Source: Nonlabens antarcticus
Lineage (GTDB): Bacteria > Bacteroidota > Bacteroidia > Flavobacteriales > Flavobacteriaceae
Direction of reading: 5' to 3'
DNA: 64,000 nt
NCBI RefSeq assembly: GCF_015356755.1
Contig: NZ_JADFCO010000061.1
Span: forward strand, 1-64,000
Shown here: positions 1 to 9,868 of the stretch, one piece after another
Layout: each line of letters opens with the position of its first letter
Position numbering within the stretch: position 1 is the first letter of the stretch
Notes under the pieces: generated by a model
What the model was told of the DNA's origin: nothing
Databases searched by the model: none
The model's input: only the letters and a program-made list of their open reading frames with translations
Translations under genes and position numbers: made by a program

Positions 1-20
1 ATTTTTGCACAAAATTTGGA

Positions 21-917
21 ATGAACAGTAATTTAAAGGGTGTTATCTACATCGCATTAGGTGCCTCCAGTTATGGAGTTTTAGCAACCTTTGTAAAATA
101 TGCCAATAACAACGGCGTGGGAACTGGCGGGATGGTCTTTTCGCAGTTTGTGGTGGGAGCAATTTGTCTCACGCTACTTTCTCTATTCTTAAAAGGAGAA
201 AAAGGTATAGAAAAAGTAAAACCCAGCTCGAAATATCCTAAGTTGAAGCTGATGATGTTCGGAACGCTTTTGGGTTTTACCAGTAGTTTTTACTATTTAA
301 CGATTCAATATGTTCCTGTATCTGTAGGAATTATAATGCTCATGCAAGCCATCTGGATGGGTGTTGTTCTGGAATATATTATTGCTAGACATCTAATTAC
401 TAAGATTAAAGTTATAGGAGCGATCGTTACCATTATAGGAACGTTGCTGGCTGCAAAAGTCTTTGAAACCGACTTTGACGTTAATCTAATCGGTATCGGT
501 TTTGGATTGTTAGCAGCGCTAAGTTATACGGGAACGATGTATGCTTCAAATACGGTTTCTCTGGAACTCTCTGTTATCAATAGAAGTAAATATTTGGTTT
601 ACGGTGGTCTTGTGGTTGCTATATTGTTTTGGAATGTTCAGATTTTAGAAACTATGAGTTGGGAAGTATTTTTCAAATGGGGCGCATTCCTTGCCTTTTT
701 TGGAACCATTCTCCCGCCGATTCTCTTCAACAAAGGTTTTCCTGAAATAGGTACTGGTCTAGGAAGTATCGTTGCAGCAGTGGAGATTCCGGTTTCTGTC
801 TTTAGTGCTTACCTGATTCTCAATGAAGACATCAGTGCATTGCAATGGCTAGGTATTGTGATTATTCTTTGTTCTGTAGTCTTGATCAATTTGAAGAAAG
901 CGCAGAAAACGATTTAA
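21..917 (+). CDS. EamA/DMT-family drug-metabolite transporter
   Basis: A 298-residue inner-membrane protein with about ten hydrophobic segments arranged as two similar halves, the layout of the EamA (DMT superfamily) permeases. The second half carries the typical glycine- and proline-rich stretch ending in a lysine tail. Family members export small metabolites or amino acids; the substrate cannot be read from the sequence. The ATG at 21 is preceded by an AT-rich leader. The gene stands alone and converges on the restriction-modification gene, with a hairpin terminator between. Family call is firm, substrate unknown. Confidence 0.85.
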   Translation: MNSNLKGVIYIALGASSYGVLATFVKYANNNGVGTGGMVFSQFVVGAICLTLLSLFLKGEKGIEKVKPSSKYPKLKLMMFGTLLGFTSSFYYLTIQYVPVSVGIIMLMQAIWMGVVLEYIIARHLITKIKVIGAIVTIIGTLLAAKVFETDFDVNLIGIGFGLLAALSYTGTMYASNTVSLELSVINRSKYLVYGGLVVAILFWNVQILETMSWEVFFKWGAFLAFFGTILPPILFNKGFPEIGTGLGSIVAAVEIPVSVFSAYLILNEDISALQWLGIVIILCSVVLINLKKAQKTI

Positions 918-979
918 GTTGAACTAGCAACTTTAGTTTTTAACAGCCGACTCAAATCACCACAAATCATCGAAACATA

Positions 980-1013
980 AAAACGCCGCAGCAAATCATT
1001 GCTCGGGCGTTTT
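980..1013. terminator. Hairpin terminator between convergent genes
   Basis: The arms AAAACGCC and GGCGTTTT enclose a smaller AGCA/TGCT stem, and the right arm ends in a T run. It follows the EamA gene and could also serve the convergent restriction gene. Confidence 0.75.
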
Positions 1014-1053
1014 GGGTTTTAAGATTTGGATCTTGAAAGATCTAGAAACAGAC

Positions 1054-4000
1054 TTATGCGGTGGCTTCCTCGATGATTTTTATTTCGTCTGCCGTGAGAT
1101 CGTAGAGTTGGTAAACGAGTTGGTCGATTTGGGACTTGTAAATATTAAGTTCTTTAACATTGTTTTGAATAGCAAGGCTTATAATTTTATTTACAATTTC
1201 AATAAAATCTTGCTGTTCACTTAAAGATATATTTGGTATTGAAAGTTTATCTAATTCATTTTTTGTCACTTTCGATCCAGAAAATTGCTTGGTGAAGAAA
1301 TAACCAGCAAGTTTTGAGTTCAAAATTGCCACTAGAAATTTTAAAGAGGATTCTGTAGTTTTCTTTCGAATTACATAAGTAGAACCTAAAGTATAATAGT
1401 TATCTATATCATAGGTGGATTTCAAATAACCGTCTTTACCTATGAATCTATATAATATGAGTTTTTCATTTTCAAATCTTTCTTTTTCTCCTGGTCTAGC
1501 CGTTGACTTTTTTTTCATTAATTCAGGTAGATATTCTACATATTTACCCGACCATTTCATTATGTAGCTATTAAAATCTTTTCCTTCCAAAACCTTTTTG
1601 GGATTTTGTAAACCTTCTTTAGTACTGTAGATAAACCTCGAATCATCTGCTGTATTCATTCCCAAATCTATTTTAAAAAAATCCTTAAGTTTTCTCTTTG
1701 ATTTATTTAGTTTTTGTATTAGAGAATAATCTTCAATCGAGATGTCTATCGGGATTTCTTTCTTTTTCTGAGACCTTATGAATTCTAATGGAATTTTCCT
1801 GCTATTTGAACTATTAATTATCTCTTTTATTTTTGCGATGCTTTCAAAGCGATAATCTTTTAAATTTATAAAATCATCATTATTACTAGCAATCTCTACG
1901 ATACTTGTTAGAACGTTAGCCTCTTCAAAAATACCATTGGGAAATACTGCCAGATTATTAATTGAACTTTTATTAAAAATCAATTTTCTCAAACTTTCAA
2001 AACTACTACTGGATAACCAAGAATATGGAGTAATCTGACATATTATTCCGAGTTCATTTTTTATCTTTAAAGACAATTCAATAAAAAACGAGTATAGATC
2101 TGTTTTGAATGTTGCAGATTTATATTCAGTGCCTTTTCTAAAAACATAATCTCTAATATTACTATTTAAATCTTTTATAGTTTGATAAGGCGGATTCCCA
2201 ATCACCACATCAAAACCTAAAAAGTCCCCATTATCATCCAGTACTTCTGGAAACTCAAAACGCCATTCAAAGGCATCTTCATAGATTTTGTTATTCTTGA
2301 TTTCTTCTATTGTGGTTTGAAGCTTCTTTGAATCGGCAGTTAGTTTCTTTAGTTTTTTATTCCAAGCAGTTTTTTCTCTTTTGGAGAGTTCAAACATCTG
2401 GGTTTGATTTGCCATGAGAAAGATCTCACCTTGAATTTTATTGAGCTTTACGACTTTGGGATCATTGCTGGAAATCTCACTTCTAAAATCACTCTTGATA
2501 TCTGCGATGAGCTTTTCCATGTCGTGCTTCTGCTCTTTGTTTTGAGCATTGCGATAGGTGTCCACGGCAATTTTATAACTGTCAATAGTCCATTTGCTGT
2601 TTTTCAAGGCCATTTTAAGGTCGGCATCCAGATCAAATCTGCTGATCAAGGAATTACCACACTTGATATTGATATCAATGTTAGGTAGAGTTTCTAGAGC
2701 CTCAACCTCCGTCTTCTCCAGCGGAGAAGGAACTTTATAATAGGCATTTTTCAACAGCTCGATCCATAATCGCAAGCGGCAGATTTTTACAGAATTAGGG
2801 TTGATATCGACCCCAAAAAGGCAGTTTTCAATAATCGTCTGCTTTTCATGGAACAGCGCTTCCTGAATGCGCTGGCTTTCTTTATTGGTAGGATTGTATT
2901 CAAAGAGATTTCCTTCCTCGTCTGTCACGATCAATTCATCATTAACCACTTCAAACTGGTATTCCTTTAATCGGGAGCCGGTCCTGTCCTGTAAAATGCG
3001 CAGGTCATTTTTAATCGCAATGATCTCATTGAGTGCAGAAACTAGAAAGTGTCCAGAACCTACCGCTGGGTCACAGATTTTTATGCTGTTGATAATGTCG
3101 TTTGCTTCCTGACGGTTTTCGCTCTTGTCATAAACATCGTCCAGATTTTTACAATTCCAGTTTTTGACCTCGTTAAACTTTTGCACCACAGATTTACGAA
3201 TGGTCTCGCGGCACATATACATCGTGATGAATCCCGGTGTAAAAAAGGAGCCGTCCTTATAACCGTTGATCTTTTCAAAAATCAATCCTAATACTGAGGC
3301 ATTGATCAAGGTTTTATTGTCTTCCTGAATTGCCTCTGATCCTTCACTGCTAAAATCGTAGGCATTCAAAAATTCAAACAGGTATTCCAGCGCGTTTAGA
3401 TCACCAGTCTTTTTCTTTCCGTTTTTATTTTTTAAAACTGTTCCCTGGTAAATGGGAAGGGTTTTATCATCGCGCAGGTTGCTTATGAATAAAGTACCGT
3501 GTTCTATTCCCGTAGGTTCAAAAAGCGAACTGTTCAGATAGGGAACCTTGGCAAAAAGCTCTTTGACGTCCTCATTTCTATCGGCATAATTTTTTGCCAG
3601 GACTTGAAAAAATAAGCTATTGAGATCATCATAGTTCTTGATCTTATCAAAGCTCAAAAATTCATAGCTCACATCTTCCTTATGATAGATTTTAAGCTGT
3701 GCTTCCAGAAGTTTCAAAAAGAGAATCCTGTTGATCCAGGTAATTCCCAGTTCCAGACCTACATTAAATAAACGTTCTTCATGAGTCGCTCCAAAATGTG
3801 CGGGATTATCCAGCCTATTAATTTTATCCAGACTGTCCAACTGGATCATCGCATTTTCTAGAAACGATCCCGTATTGCGTTCTCCAGCTTTATTTCTACC
3901 TATGATTTTCTTACCGCCATCCTTTGATTCTACCAGACCGATGATGTGCAGCAACTCTCCATAAAACCGCTTGTCCAGACTGTTGCTATCGTTTGCAAAA

Positions 4001-4716
4001 GGTAATTTCAATAAATGCTCTGGAGAGAGCAGCTTAAACAAAGAAATGAGCTTTGTATCATCCTTAGGATTATCATTGCGCAGCGGCTTTTCATAATCCC
4101 GTATATCAAAAAATGTAAATTCTACATGCTGGGCGATGTTTTGAATAAAAGGTTCTGCAATCTCTTTGTAGAAAAAATCGGTAGTTTTTCCGGCTAATCG
4201 TCCTTCCTCAAAATCTGTGAACTGTTTAACAAGGGTTTTGTTTTGGGCAAACTGCTTTTCAAACAGATTTGCGTCAAATATGAACCACTCATTTATGTTA
4301 GTCGCCACCAGGTACTTTACCTCCAGATTTTTATGGGTGATGCGTTCTCTCAAATAATACAGCACCAGTTCTTGAAAAGCCTTGACGTTGATTTTCGTCT
4401 TTGTCAGCATCTCTGACTTATTGGTAGGCTTTTTTGCCTCAATAATAACGCCCACGCTGGTTTTTGCGGTAGCGCCGTTGTGAATGACTAGGTCATTGCG
4501 ACCCTTGGTATTTATAAAATGCTGGGGTTCGTAATACGTTTTCTTCAGAAAGTCAGAAACGAGATTCTTGTGAAACTCTTCAGATTCTGTATCATTCGTC
4601 CGGTCCAGCAGCTGGATCAAGTTAGTTTTGAAACTTTCGATTTCCGTACGGTTCGGCTTTATTTTTAGAAAAGCTTTATTGATGGCTTTTCTGGGCTTCA
4701 AAATGTCAAATTTCAT
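1054..4716 (-). CDS. Type IIG restriction-modification enzyme (Eco57I-like methylase/nuclease)
   Basis: A 1220-residue single-chain restriction-modification enzyme. The N-terminus has a PD-(D/E)XK nuclease signature: D75, then E93-A-K95 after a beta-strand-like stretch. The middle is an N6-adenine methyltransferase, with the SAM-binding motif DPAVGSGHF at 549-557 and the catalytic NPPY at 841-844. The roughly 300 residues after this resemble the target-recognition domain of TaqI/Eco57I-type enzymes. Such proteins cut and methylate from one polypeptide, so no separate HsdS or nuclease gene is required, and none is present nearby. It is a lone gene between an EamA transporter and lptD, which suggests a singly acquired defence gene. 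Recognition sequence unknown. Confidence 0.85.
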   Translation of the reverse strand: MKFDILKPRKAINKAFLKIKPNRTEIESFKTNLIQLLDRTNDTESEEFHKNLVSDFLKKTYYEPQHFINTKGRNDLVIHNGATAKTSVGVIIEAKKPTNKSEMLTKTKINVKAFQELVLYYLRERITHKNLEVKYLVATNINEWFIFDANLFEKQFAQNKTLVKQFTDFEEGRLAGKTTDFFYKEIAEPFIQNIAQHVEFTFFDIRDYEKPLRNDNPKDDTKLISLFKLLSPEHLLKLPFANDSNSLDKRFYGELLHIIGLVESKDGGKKIIGRNKAGERNTGSFLENAMIQLDSLDKINRLDNPAHFGATHEERLFNVGLELGITWINRILFLKLLEAQLKIYHKEDVSYEFLSFDKIKNYDDLNSLFFQVLAKNYADRNEDVKELFAKVPYLNSSLFEPTGIEHGTLFISNLRDDKTLPIYQGTVLKNKNGKKKTGDLNALEYLFEFLNAYDFSSEGSEAIQEDNKTLINASVLGLIFEKINGYKDGSFFTPGFITMYMCRETIRKSVVQKFNEVKNWNCKNLDDVYDKSENRQEANDIINSIKICDPAVGSGHFLVSALNEIIAIKNDLRILQDRTGSRLKEYQFEVVNDELIVTDEEGNLFEYNPTNKESQRIQEALFHEKQTIIENCLFGVDINPNSVKICRLRLWIELLKNAYYKVPSPLEKTEVEALETLPNIDINIKCGNSLISRFDLDADLKMALKNSKWTIDSYKIAVDTYRNAQNKEQKHDMEKLIADIKSDFRSEISSNDPKVVKLNKIQGEIFLMANQTQMFELSKREKTAWNKKLKKLTADSKKLQTTIEEIKNNKIYEDAFEWRFEFPEVLDDNGDFLGFDVVIGNPPYQTIKDLNSNIRDYVFRKGTEYKSATFKTDLYSFFIELSLKIKNELGIICQITPYSWLSSSSFESLRKLIFNKSSINNLAVFPNGIFEEANVLTSIVEIASNNDDFINLKDYRFESIAKIKEIINSSNSRKIPLEFIRSQKKKEIPIDISIEDYSLIQKLNKSKRKLKDFFKIDLGMNTADDSRFIYSTKEGLQNPKKVLEGKDFNSYIMKWSGKYVEYLPELMKKKSTARPGEKERFENEKLILYRFIGKDGYLKSTYDIDNYYTLGSTYVIRKKTTESSLKFLVAILNSKLAGYFFTKQFSGSKVTKNELDKLSIPNISLSEQQDFIEIVNKIISLAIQNNVKELNIYKSQIDQLVYQLYDLTADEIKIIEEATA

Positions 4717-4766
4717 GGAAGGTGGTCTGTAAGTCAGGTTTTAAATTTAGGTATTTTGAGGGAATC

Positions 4767-4782
4767 CGCTTTCGCGAAAGCG
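4767..4782. repeat. CGCTTTCGCGAAAGCG palindrome, copy 1
   Basis: Perfect 16-bp copy in the spacer between the restriction-modification gene and the end of lptD. Confidence 0.95.
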
Positions 4783-4856
4783 AAAACATCAGAATATTCT
4801 GCCCTATCTACATAAGGAGGTAAATATTTATAGAGAATTCTGAACTTTAAACCCTG

Positions 4857-7562
4857 CTAAAATCGAGGATCTGGCTGCTTGCGCTGATCGTACTTGATAT
4901 CGCTCAACGCACCAGACTTGATGCCTATAAAGAAAAACCAACTGTTATTTACCCCTATAGGATTCCAGTTAAAACTCATGCGGAAGCTTTCCAGATCGCG
5001 CTCAAATCGCAGGGTGGTAAAAGAAACGCCGTCACCTACAAAATCATAACCCGTATTCCCACCGATGCTCCACCGTGGGGAAAGTTCTAGGTCGCCGCTT
5101 ACCATAATACTATTTCCAGTAATGGCATTTTGACGAGCGTTGTTGCCATAATTCATGGTGTAGGCAAAATTTAAGGTCCATGGCAAATCAAATTTATACC
5201 TGCTTTTTTTCAAATCCACTTCTTGTTCTACTAACGGCTCCTCCTCGTAGGCTAATCCTGTTTGTGGATCGATAGGCTTCCCAAAAAGATCATCTTCCCG
5301 ACCGCCATTGCGCAAGGTGGTATTCTCGACCTTGCCCTCTTTTTCTTCCTCTTCATCTCCTTTGATAAAATCCTTACTGCTCAATTTAAAGTTGATACGA
5401 GCACCCGCGTTAGTCAAACGGAATAAGCTGCCGCCATTATCAATATTAAACCGATCTATTTTTTGATTGTTATTATTTAATGCATAAGGATCCAGCGTGG
5501 CATTCAATTGTAAATCAACATCTTTAAATACGGGAATGACACCTCTCACATTTATGGGGCTAATGTTAAGGGAGTCACCAGCGAGATTATACGCGGTGTC
5601 TAGATTTAAGCTTTTGACCCATTTTACTTTTTTAAGCTCACCATCAGGATTGTCCCTATCCTTAACCTTAGCTTCCAGGGTATTTTGAAGACTGAAACCT
5701 ACACTGCTGGAATAAACGCGGCCAGGTGCACCATAAATGGAACCTTGAAAACGGCTGAAAAAGCGCTCTTCATCAGAAACAATCACGCCCTGCTCGTCTA
5801 ACAGGCGTTCATAATACTGGTCAAAACTAGGGTTTGCATTATAGGAAAGTGAGGGACGTACCACGTGACGAATCGCCTGTACTCTAGCTTCTTTATTATC
5901 AGAATTCCACTGTCCATAAACAGTAGTTCCTATACTGGCACCATAGTTATAGGTGCGGTAACTATCAAAGCCATTAATGGTATCGCGTCGTACTTCTAGA
6001 GCGCCACTCTCATTAGGTATAAGTGTTTGATCCACGGTATCAAAAACCCAAGATTCCTCATAATTAGCATTTGCACTCACACTAAAGTATCCCAACTTAA
6101 AGTTAGTCGCCACAGGAATCGTATGCTGAATCCCAGCACGAGCCTGATCTAGAAACCCTGGACCGAAGAAATTTGTATCGTTTGAATTGATAGTGTTTTC
6201 TGCATTTACTGTGTATTGCAAGTTTATGTTTTGAATAATTCCTTTTTTAGTTCCGTTTTCTGGGGCGAAAGGATATACTCTAGAAACGCTCCCTTGAAAA
6301 TTAGGAAGTCGCATGGTAGTTTGATTTGTATTGACATTCTGATTGACAGAAACGGTGGTATTCAAATTTACCTGCGGTTCTCCTGGAAAGGTTTTAGAGT
6401 AGGAAATGGAACTGCTCAAGTTATTGATAAGCGTGGCACTTTGATTTGTTTGATTGAAAGAATTCCTGTAAAAATCTGGACTTCCTAAATTTACACTCGC
6501 ACTAAATCTCGAGTTGGGATTTGTATTGGGATCTTGACTGTGTTGCCAGTTTAAATTATAACGACCGGTTTTTCTAAAATCAGAGAAACCACGCTCGCTT
6601 TGAATTTGTGTCTCAAATAAAAATCGCACACTTCCTGAATATTTATAACGCTTGCGATAATTACTTTCTACTCGTGCACCATAACTACCATTTGTAAAAT
6701 AATCTCCTAAAACAGTAAGATCGACATAATCATTGATGGCAAAATAATAACCGCCATTTTGCAAGAAATATCCTTGATTGTTGTTATTCCCAAAAGACGG
6801 GAGTAGTATACCGCTGCGCCTTTCTGTCGTCATGGGGAAAAAGGCAAAAGGCAATCCTATGGGAGTAGGGACGTTTGCGATGTACATGTTGACCAGACCC
6901 GTTACAATCTTTTTCTTGGGTACAAATTTGATTTTCCTGGCGAGAAAATAATATTCAGGATTCTCAGGATTTTTTGAGGTTGTAAATCGGGCGTTTTTCA
7001 TGAAGAAGACGCTGTCATTTACTTTTTTAGTAACCTCTGCAACTACATTGAACTCGCCTTGTGCCGTTCTAGAGTTGTAGGTAAGTGCTTTTTTTGAATT
7101 TTTATTAAAAACAATGGAGTCGGGTTTTACAACATTAGCACCTTGGGTGAAAACTGGTTTTTGAACGTAATTTCCTGTAGAATCTTCTACAATTCCATAA
7201 GCATAAACATCACCAGTATTATTGTCAATAATAATTTTACCTGCCTCTAGCGTGATATCACCATAAACAATAACAGCTTTATCATAGAGAGTAAGCGAGT
7301 TTTTACGACGGTCAAAGCGATTGTAGCCCAGTGCATTTGACTCCAGTTTGTATTCTAGAAAACCCTTAGGTTTTATGGTGTCTTGCTCTGTGGTGTCAAT
7401 GACCGTAATGACATCCTTTGTGTTTAAACGCACCTCACTGGGCGGAGAGTCGACTACGACTGGAATAGGTTGCTGCTTTACAGGGATTTCTTGCCCATAA
7501 GCATGTCCCAGTCCTGTTAAGAAAACTATTGATAAAATGATATGCCTTAAAATGGGATACAA
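4857..7562 (-). CDS. LptD-like LPS assembly outer-membrane protein
   Basis: A 901-residue exported protein with an N-terminal signal peptide ending near GHAYGQ. Residues of about 70-200 form an OstA/LptA-like beta-jellyroll (phrases such as AVIVYGDITLEAG and GDVYAYGIVED). The rest is a long, strand-rich region with many aromatic and asparagine residues, typical of the large Bacteroidota LptD barrel, and it ends in F. In the family this protein receives lipopolysaccharide from the LptA bridge and inserts it in the outer leaflet, together with lipoprotein LptE. An acidic, lysine-rich loop near residue 740 is probably extracellular or disordered. It is divergent from the amidase gene, with palindrome copy 2 in the shared spacer. 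Confidence 0.85.
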   Translation of the reverse strand: MYPILRHIILSIVFLTGLGHAYGQEIPVKQQPIPVVVDSPPSEVRLNTKDVITVIDTTEQDTIKPKGFLEYKLESNALGYNRFDRRKNSLTLYDKAVIVYGDITLEAGKIIIDNNTGDVYAYGIVEDSTGNYVQKPVFTQGANVVKPDSIVFNKNSKKALTYNSRTAQGEFNVVAEVTKKVNDSVFFMKNARFTTSKNPENPEYYFLARKIKFVPKKKIVTGLVNMYIANVPTPIGLPFAFFPMTTERRSGILLPSFGNNNNQGYFLQNGGYYFAINDYVDLTVLGDYFTNGSYGARVESNYRKRYKYSGSVRFLFETQIQSERGFSDFRKTGRYNLNWQHSQDPNTNPNSRFSASVNLGSPDFYRNSFNQTNQSATLINNLSSSISYSKTFPGEPQVNLNTTVSVNQNVNTNQTTMRLPNFQGSVSRVYPFAPENGTKKGIIQNINLQYTVNAENTINSNDTNFFGPGFLDQARAGIQHTIPVATNFKLGYFSVSANANYEESWVFDTVDQTLIPNESGALEVRRDTINGFDSYRTYNYGASIGTTVYGQWNSDNKEARVQAIRHVVRPSLSYNANPSFDQYYERLLDEQGVIVSDEERFFSRFQGSIYGAPGRVYSSSVGFSLQNTLEAKVKDRDNPDGELKKVKWVKSLNLDTAYNLAGDSLNISPINVRGVIPVFKDVDLQLNATLDPYALNNNNQKIDRFNIDNGGSLFRLTNAGARINFKLSSKDFIKGDEEEEKEGKVENTTLRNGGREDDLFGKPIDPQTGLAYEEEPLVEQEVDLKKSRYKFDLPWTLNFAYTMNYGNNARQNAITGNSIMVSGDLELSPRWSIGGNTGYDFVGDGVSFTTLRFERDLESFRMSFNWNPIGVNNSWFFFIGIKSGALSDIKYDQRKQPDPRF

Positions 7563-7653
7563 TCTAGACTAGGGTATATTCGTTAACAGAATTGGTCTGG
7601 TTTTTGAAATATCAAAACTACATATAATTTTTAAGCGTTTTTTGTGATAATTA

Positions 7654-7669
7654 CGCTTTCGCGAAAGCG
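7654..7669. repeat. CGCTTTCGCGAAAGCG palindrome, copy 2
   Basis: Perfect copy in the divergent spacer between the lptD-like gene and the amidase gene, about 37 bp before the amidase start. Confidence 0.95.
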
Positions 7670-7705
7670 AACTAAACAAAAATATACAGCTACTCATTTG
7701 CCTTT

Positions 7706-8839
7706 ATGAAAACGAATATAAAACTCATTATTGTACTGTTACTGCAACCGGCATTAATTTTTGCCACGTCGCTCAAGGAATCTCCATCCAATGATCCACC
7801 GCGCAAGTTTGTGGTGGTTCTTGATGCCGGTCATGGTGGTCATGATGGGGGTAATTCCCATAAAGGAATTTATGAGAAAAATGTTGCTTTAAAATCGGTA
7901 CTTGCGATTGGGAAAAAACTAGAGTCTCAACCAAATATTAAGGTTATATACACTAGAAAAACCGATGTTTTTATTCCTCTTAACCAACGCGCAAATATTG
8001 CTAACAAGGCTCAGGCAGATTTATTTGTTTCCGTACACTGCAATAGTTTCCATCTAGAACGTGCAAATGGTAATGAAACGTGGGTTCTAGGACTCACAAA
8101 AAGCAAGGACAACCTAGATGTCGTAATGAAAGAGAACAGTGTTATTTTACTTGAGGATAATTATGAGGAAAATTATGACGGATTTGATCCTAAAGATCCA
8201 TCGTCATATGCAACGGGCGTTTTAGCACAAGAGATTTTTATGGATGATAGTATTGAGCTGGCTGCCATGATTCAGAAAAATTTTAAAAAAAATGTAAGAC
8301 GAGTTGATCGTGGTGTGAAACAAAACTGGTTTGTGGTATTATTGAAGTCTTACATGCCGAGTGTATTAGTAGAAATGGGATTTCTTTCAAATAATGATGA
8401 GCGTAGTTATTTAACGAGCGAAAAAGGTCATCAAGATGTTGTCAACTCTGTATATGAAGGCATAATTTCTTACATAAGCCACAGAGATATCAATTTTGCT
8501 GAGCTAAAAAACTCACAGCCGGACGTTGTGGAAAAACAAGTCAAAAGCACGACAATTGATGGAAAACCGTCAGGTACGGCTATAATTAAACCCATGAGTG
8601 CAAATGCCACTTATAAGGTGCAGATTTCTGCGGGAAGTAAATCTATTAATGCGCTTTCAAAGAATTTTAAAAAACTTCCGCTTATTTCTAAAGAGAAAGA
8701 TGGAGCTATTTACAGATATTTCACGGGCAACACAGATTCCCTAGAAAAGGCAAGTGAGTTGAAGGCGCAGGCAATTAAAAAAGGGTACGATACCGCATTT
8801 ATTGTAATTATTGAGAATGGTGTGCGACGCAGGCTTTAA
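7706..8839 (+). CDS. N-acetylmuramoyl-L-alanine amidase (Amidase_3)
   Basis: A 377-residue exported zinc amidase that cleaves the bond between N-acetylmuramic acid and L-alanine in peptidoglycan. A signal peptide is followed by the Amidase_3 fold with the zinc and catalytic residues: His in LDAGHGGHDGG, Glu in EKNVALKS, His in SVHCNSF and Glu in VEMGFLSN. The last 80 residues, starting around ATYKVQISAGS, resemble a SPOR-type septal peptidoglycan-binding domain. The gene lies just before an MlaD-like gene, an order found in many Bacteroidota, and probably acts in cell separation or wall remodelling. Confidence 0.9.
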   Translation: MKTNIKLIIVLLLQPALIFATSLKESPSNDPPRKFVVVLDAGHGGHDGGNSHKGIYEKNVALKSVLAIGKKLESQPNIKVIYTRKTDVFIPLNQRANIANKAQADLFVSVHCNSFHLERANGNETWVLGLTKSKDNLDVVMKENSVILLEDNYEENYDGFDPKDPSSYATGVLAQEIFMDDSIELAAMIQKNFKKNVRRVDRGVKQNWFVVLLKSYMPSVLVEMGFLSNNDERSYLTSEKGHQDVVNSVYEGIISYISHRDINFAELKNSQPDVVEKQVKSTTIDGKPSGTAIIKPMSANATYKVQISAGSKSINALSKNFKKLPLISKEKDGAIYRYFTGNTDSLEKASELKAQAIKKGYDTAFIVIIENGVRRRL

Positions 8840-8911
8840 TAACTGCTAATTAAATGTTAGGCTTAATATTCGAGCAAGCCTTATATTTACATTTGTGGAA
8901 ATCGCTATACA

Positions 8912-9865
8912 ATGAAATTTACCAAAGAGATTAAAGTAGGTGTACTAACGGTCGCTGCCGTTGCCTTGTTCATATTCGGTTATTCTTTCCTTAATGGGCG
9001 CAATCTTTTAAAAGCAGATCGCTCGTTTTATGCCGTTTACAATAATGTAGAAGGTCTGACTAAATCTGCTCCCGTAACCATCAATGGTTTAGTGGTAGGA
9101 AATATTGATGATATATCATTTCTTGATTCTAGAGGAAGATTGCTGGTAAAATTCCACGTTCAGGAAAAGTTCAGTTTCTCAAAGGAAAGCACTGCGACAG
9201 TTTATAGTACAGGTATCATAGGCGGAAAGGCGCTGGCCATAATCCCAAATTTTGAATCTGATGCTCGTCGTGCACAACCAGGCGATACGCTGCTTTCAAA
9301 AACCGATAGTGGTATTGAAGGGCAGATCATGGATGAATTTCTACCTTTAAAGGATAAGATTGAAAACATGGTCGTAAGTGCAGATAGCGTGCTGACTAAT
9401 GTAAATAAAACCTTAAACCCAGACACTCGTAAAGCTATTGCAGTTAGTTTAACCGAGCTTAACAAAACACTGGTTCAAGTACAGGGGCTTTCTGCCAATG
9501 CCAACCAGTTTCTTGCGGCTAACGACAAAGAATTGAGCAGCACGATCAAGAATTTGAATAAGACTTCCAAAAATTTTGCGGCGATATCTGATACCCTTGC
9601 TAAAGTGCAGATCGCGAGTGTTGTAAAAGACCTTGAGCAAACCATTGGTAAATTTAACGGTGTTCTTGATGATGTAGCCGAAGGGAAAGGGAGTTTAGGA
9701 AAGTTAATGACAGACGACAGACTGTACACAAACCTTGAAAGAGCCACCCGACAAGCAGAAATGCTGATGCAAGACATAAAACTCAATCCCACCAGATATA
9801 TCAATATTTCTGTTTTTGGGAAAAAGAATAAAGAATACGAAGAACCGGAAGACCGAAAGCAATAA
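8912..9865 (+). CDS. MlaD/MCE-family lipid-transport protein
   Basis: A 317-residue protein with one N-terminal membrane anchor (VGVLTVAAVALFIFGYSFL) followed by an MCE domain over about residues 40-120. The C-terminal half is helical and coiled-coil-like. MCE proteins form hexameric rings that pass phospholipids between inner and outer membranes with an MlaE/MlaF ABC transporter; no mlaE or mlaF gene is in this window. A TACATTTG element at 8888-8895, 17 bp before the ATG, is a plausible -7 box. The stop lies 3 bp before the following Fe-S gene, so the two are probably co-transcribed. Confidence 0.85.
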   Translation: MKFTKEIKVGVLTVAAVALFIFGYSFLNGRNLLKADRSFYAVYNNVEGLTKSAPVTINGLVVGNIDDISFLDSRGRLLVKFHVQEKFSFSKESTATVYSTGIIGGKALAIIPNFESDARRAQPGDTLLSKTDSGIEGQIMDEFLPLKDKIENMVVSADSVLTNVNKTLNPDTRKAIAVSLTELNKTLVQVQGLSANANQFLAANDKELSSTIKNLNKTSKNFAAISDTLAKVQIASVVKDLEQTIGKFNGVLDDVAEGKGSLGKLMTDDRLYTNLERATRQAEMLMQDIKLNPTRYINISVFGKKNKEYEEPEDRKQ

Positions 9866-9868
9866 TCT

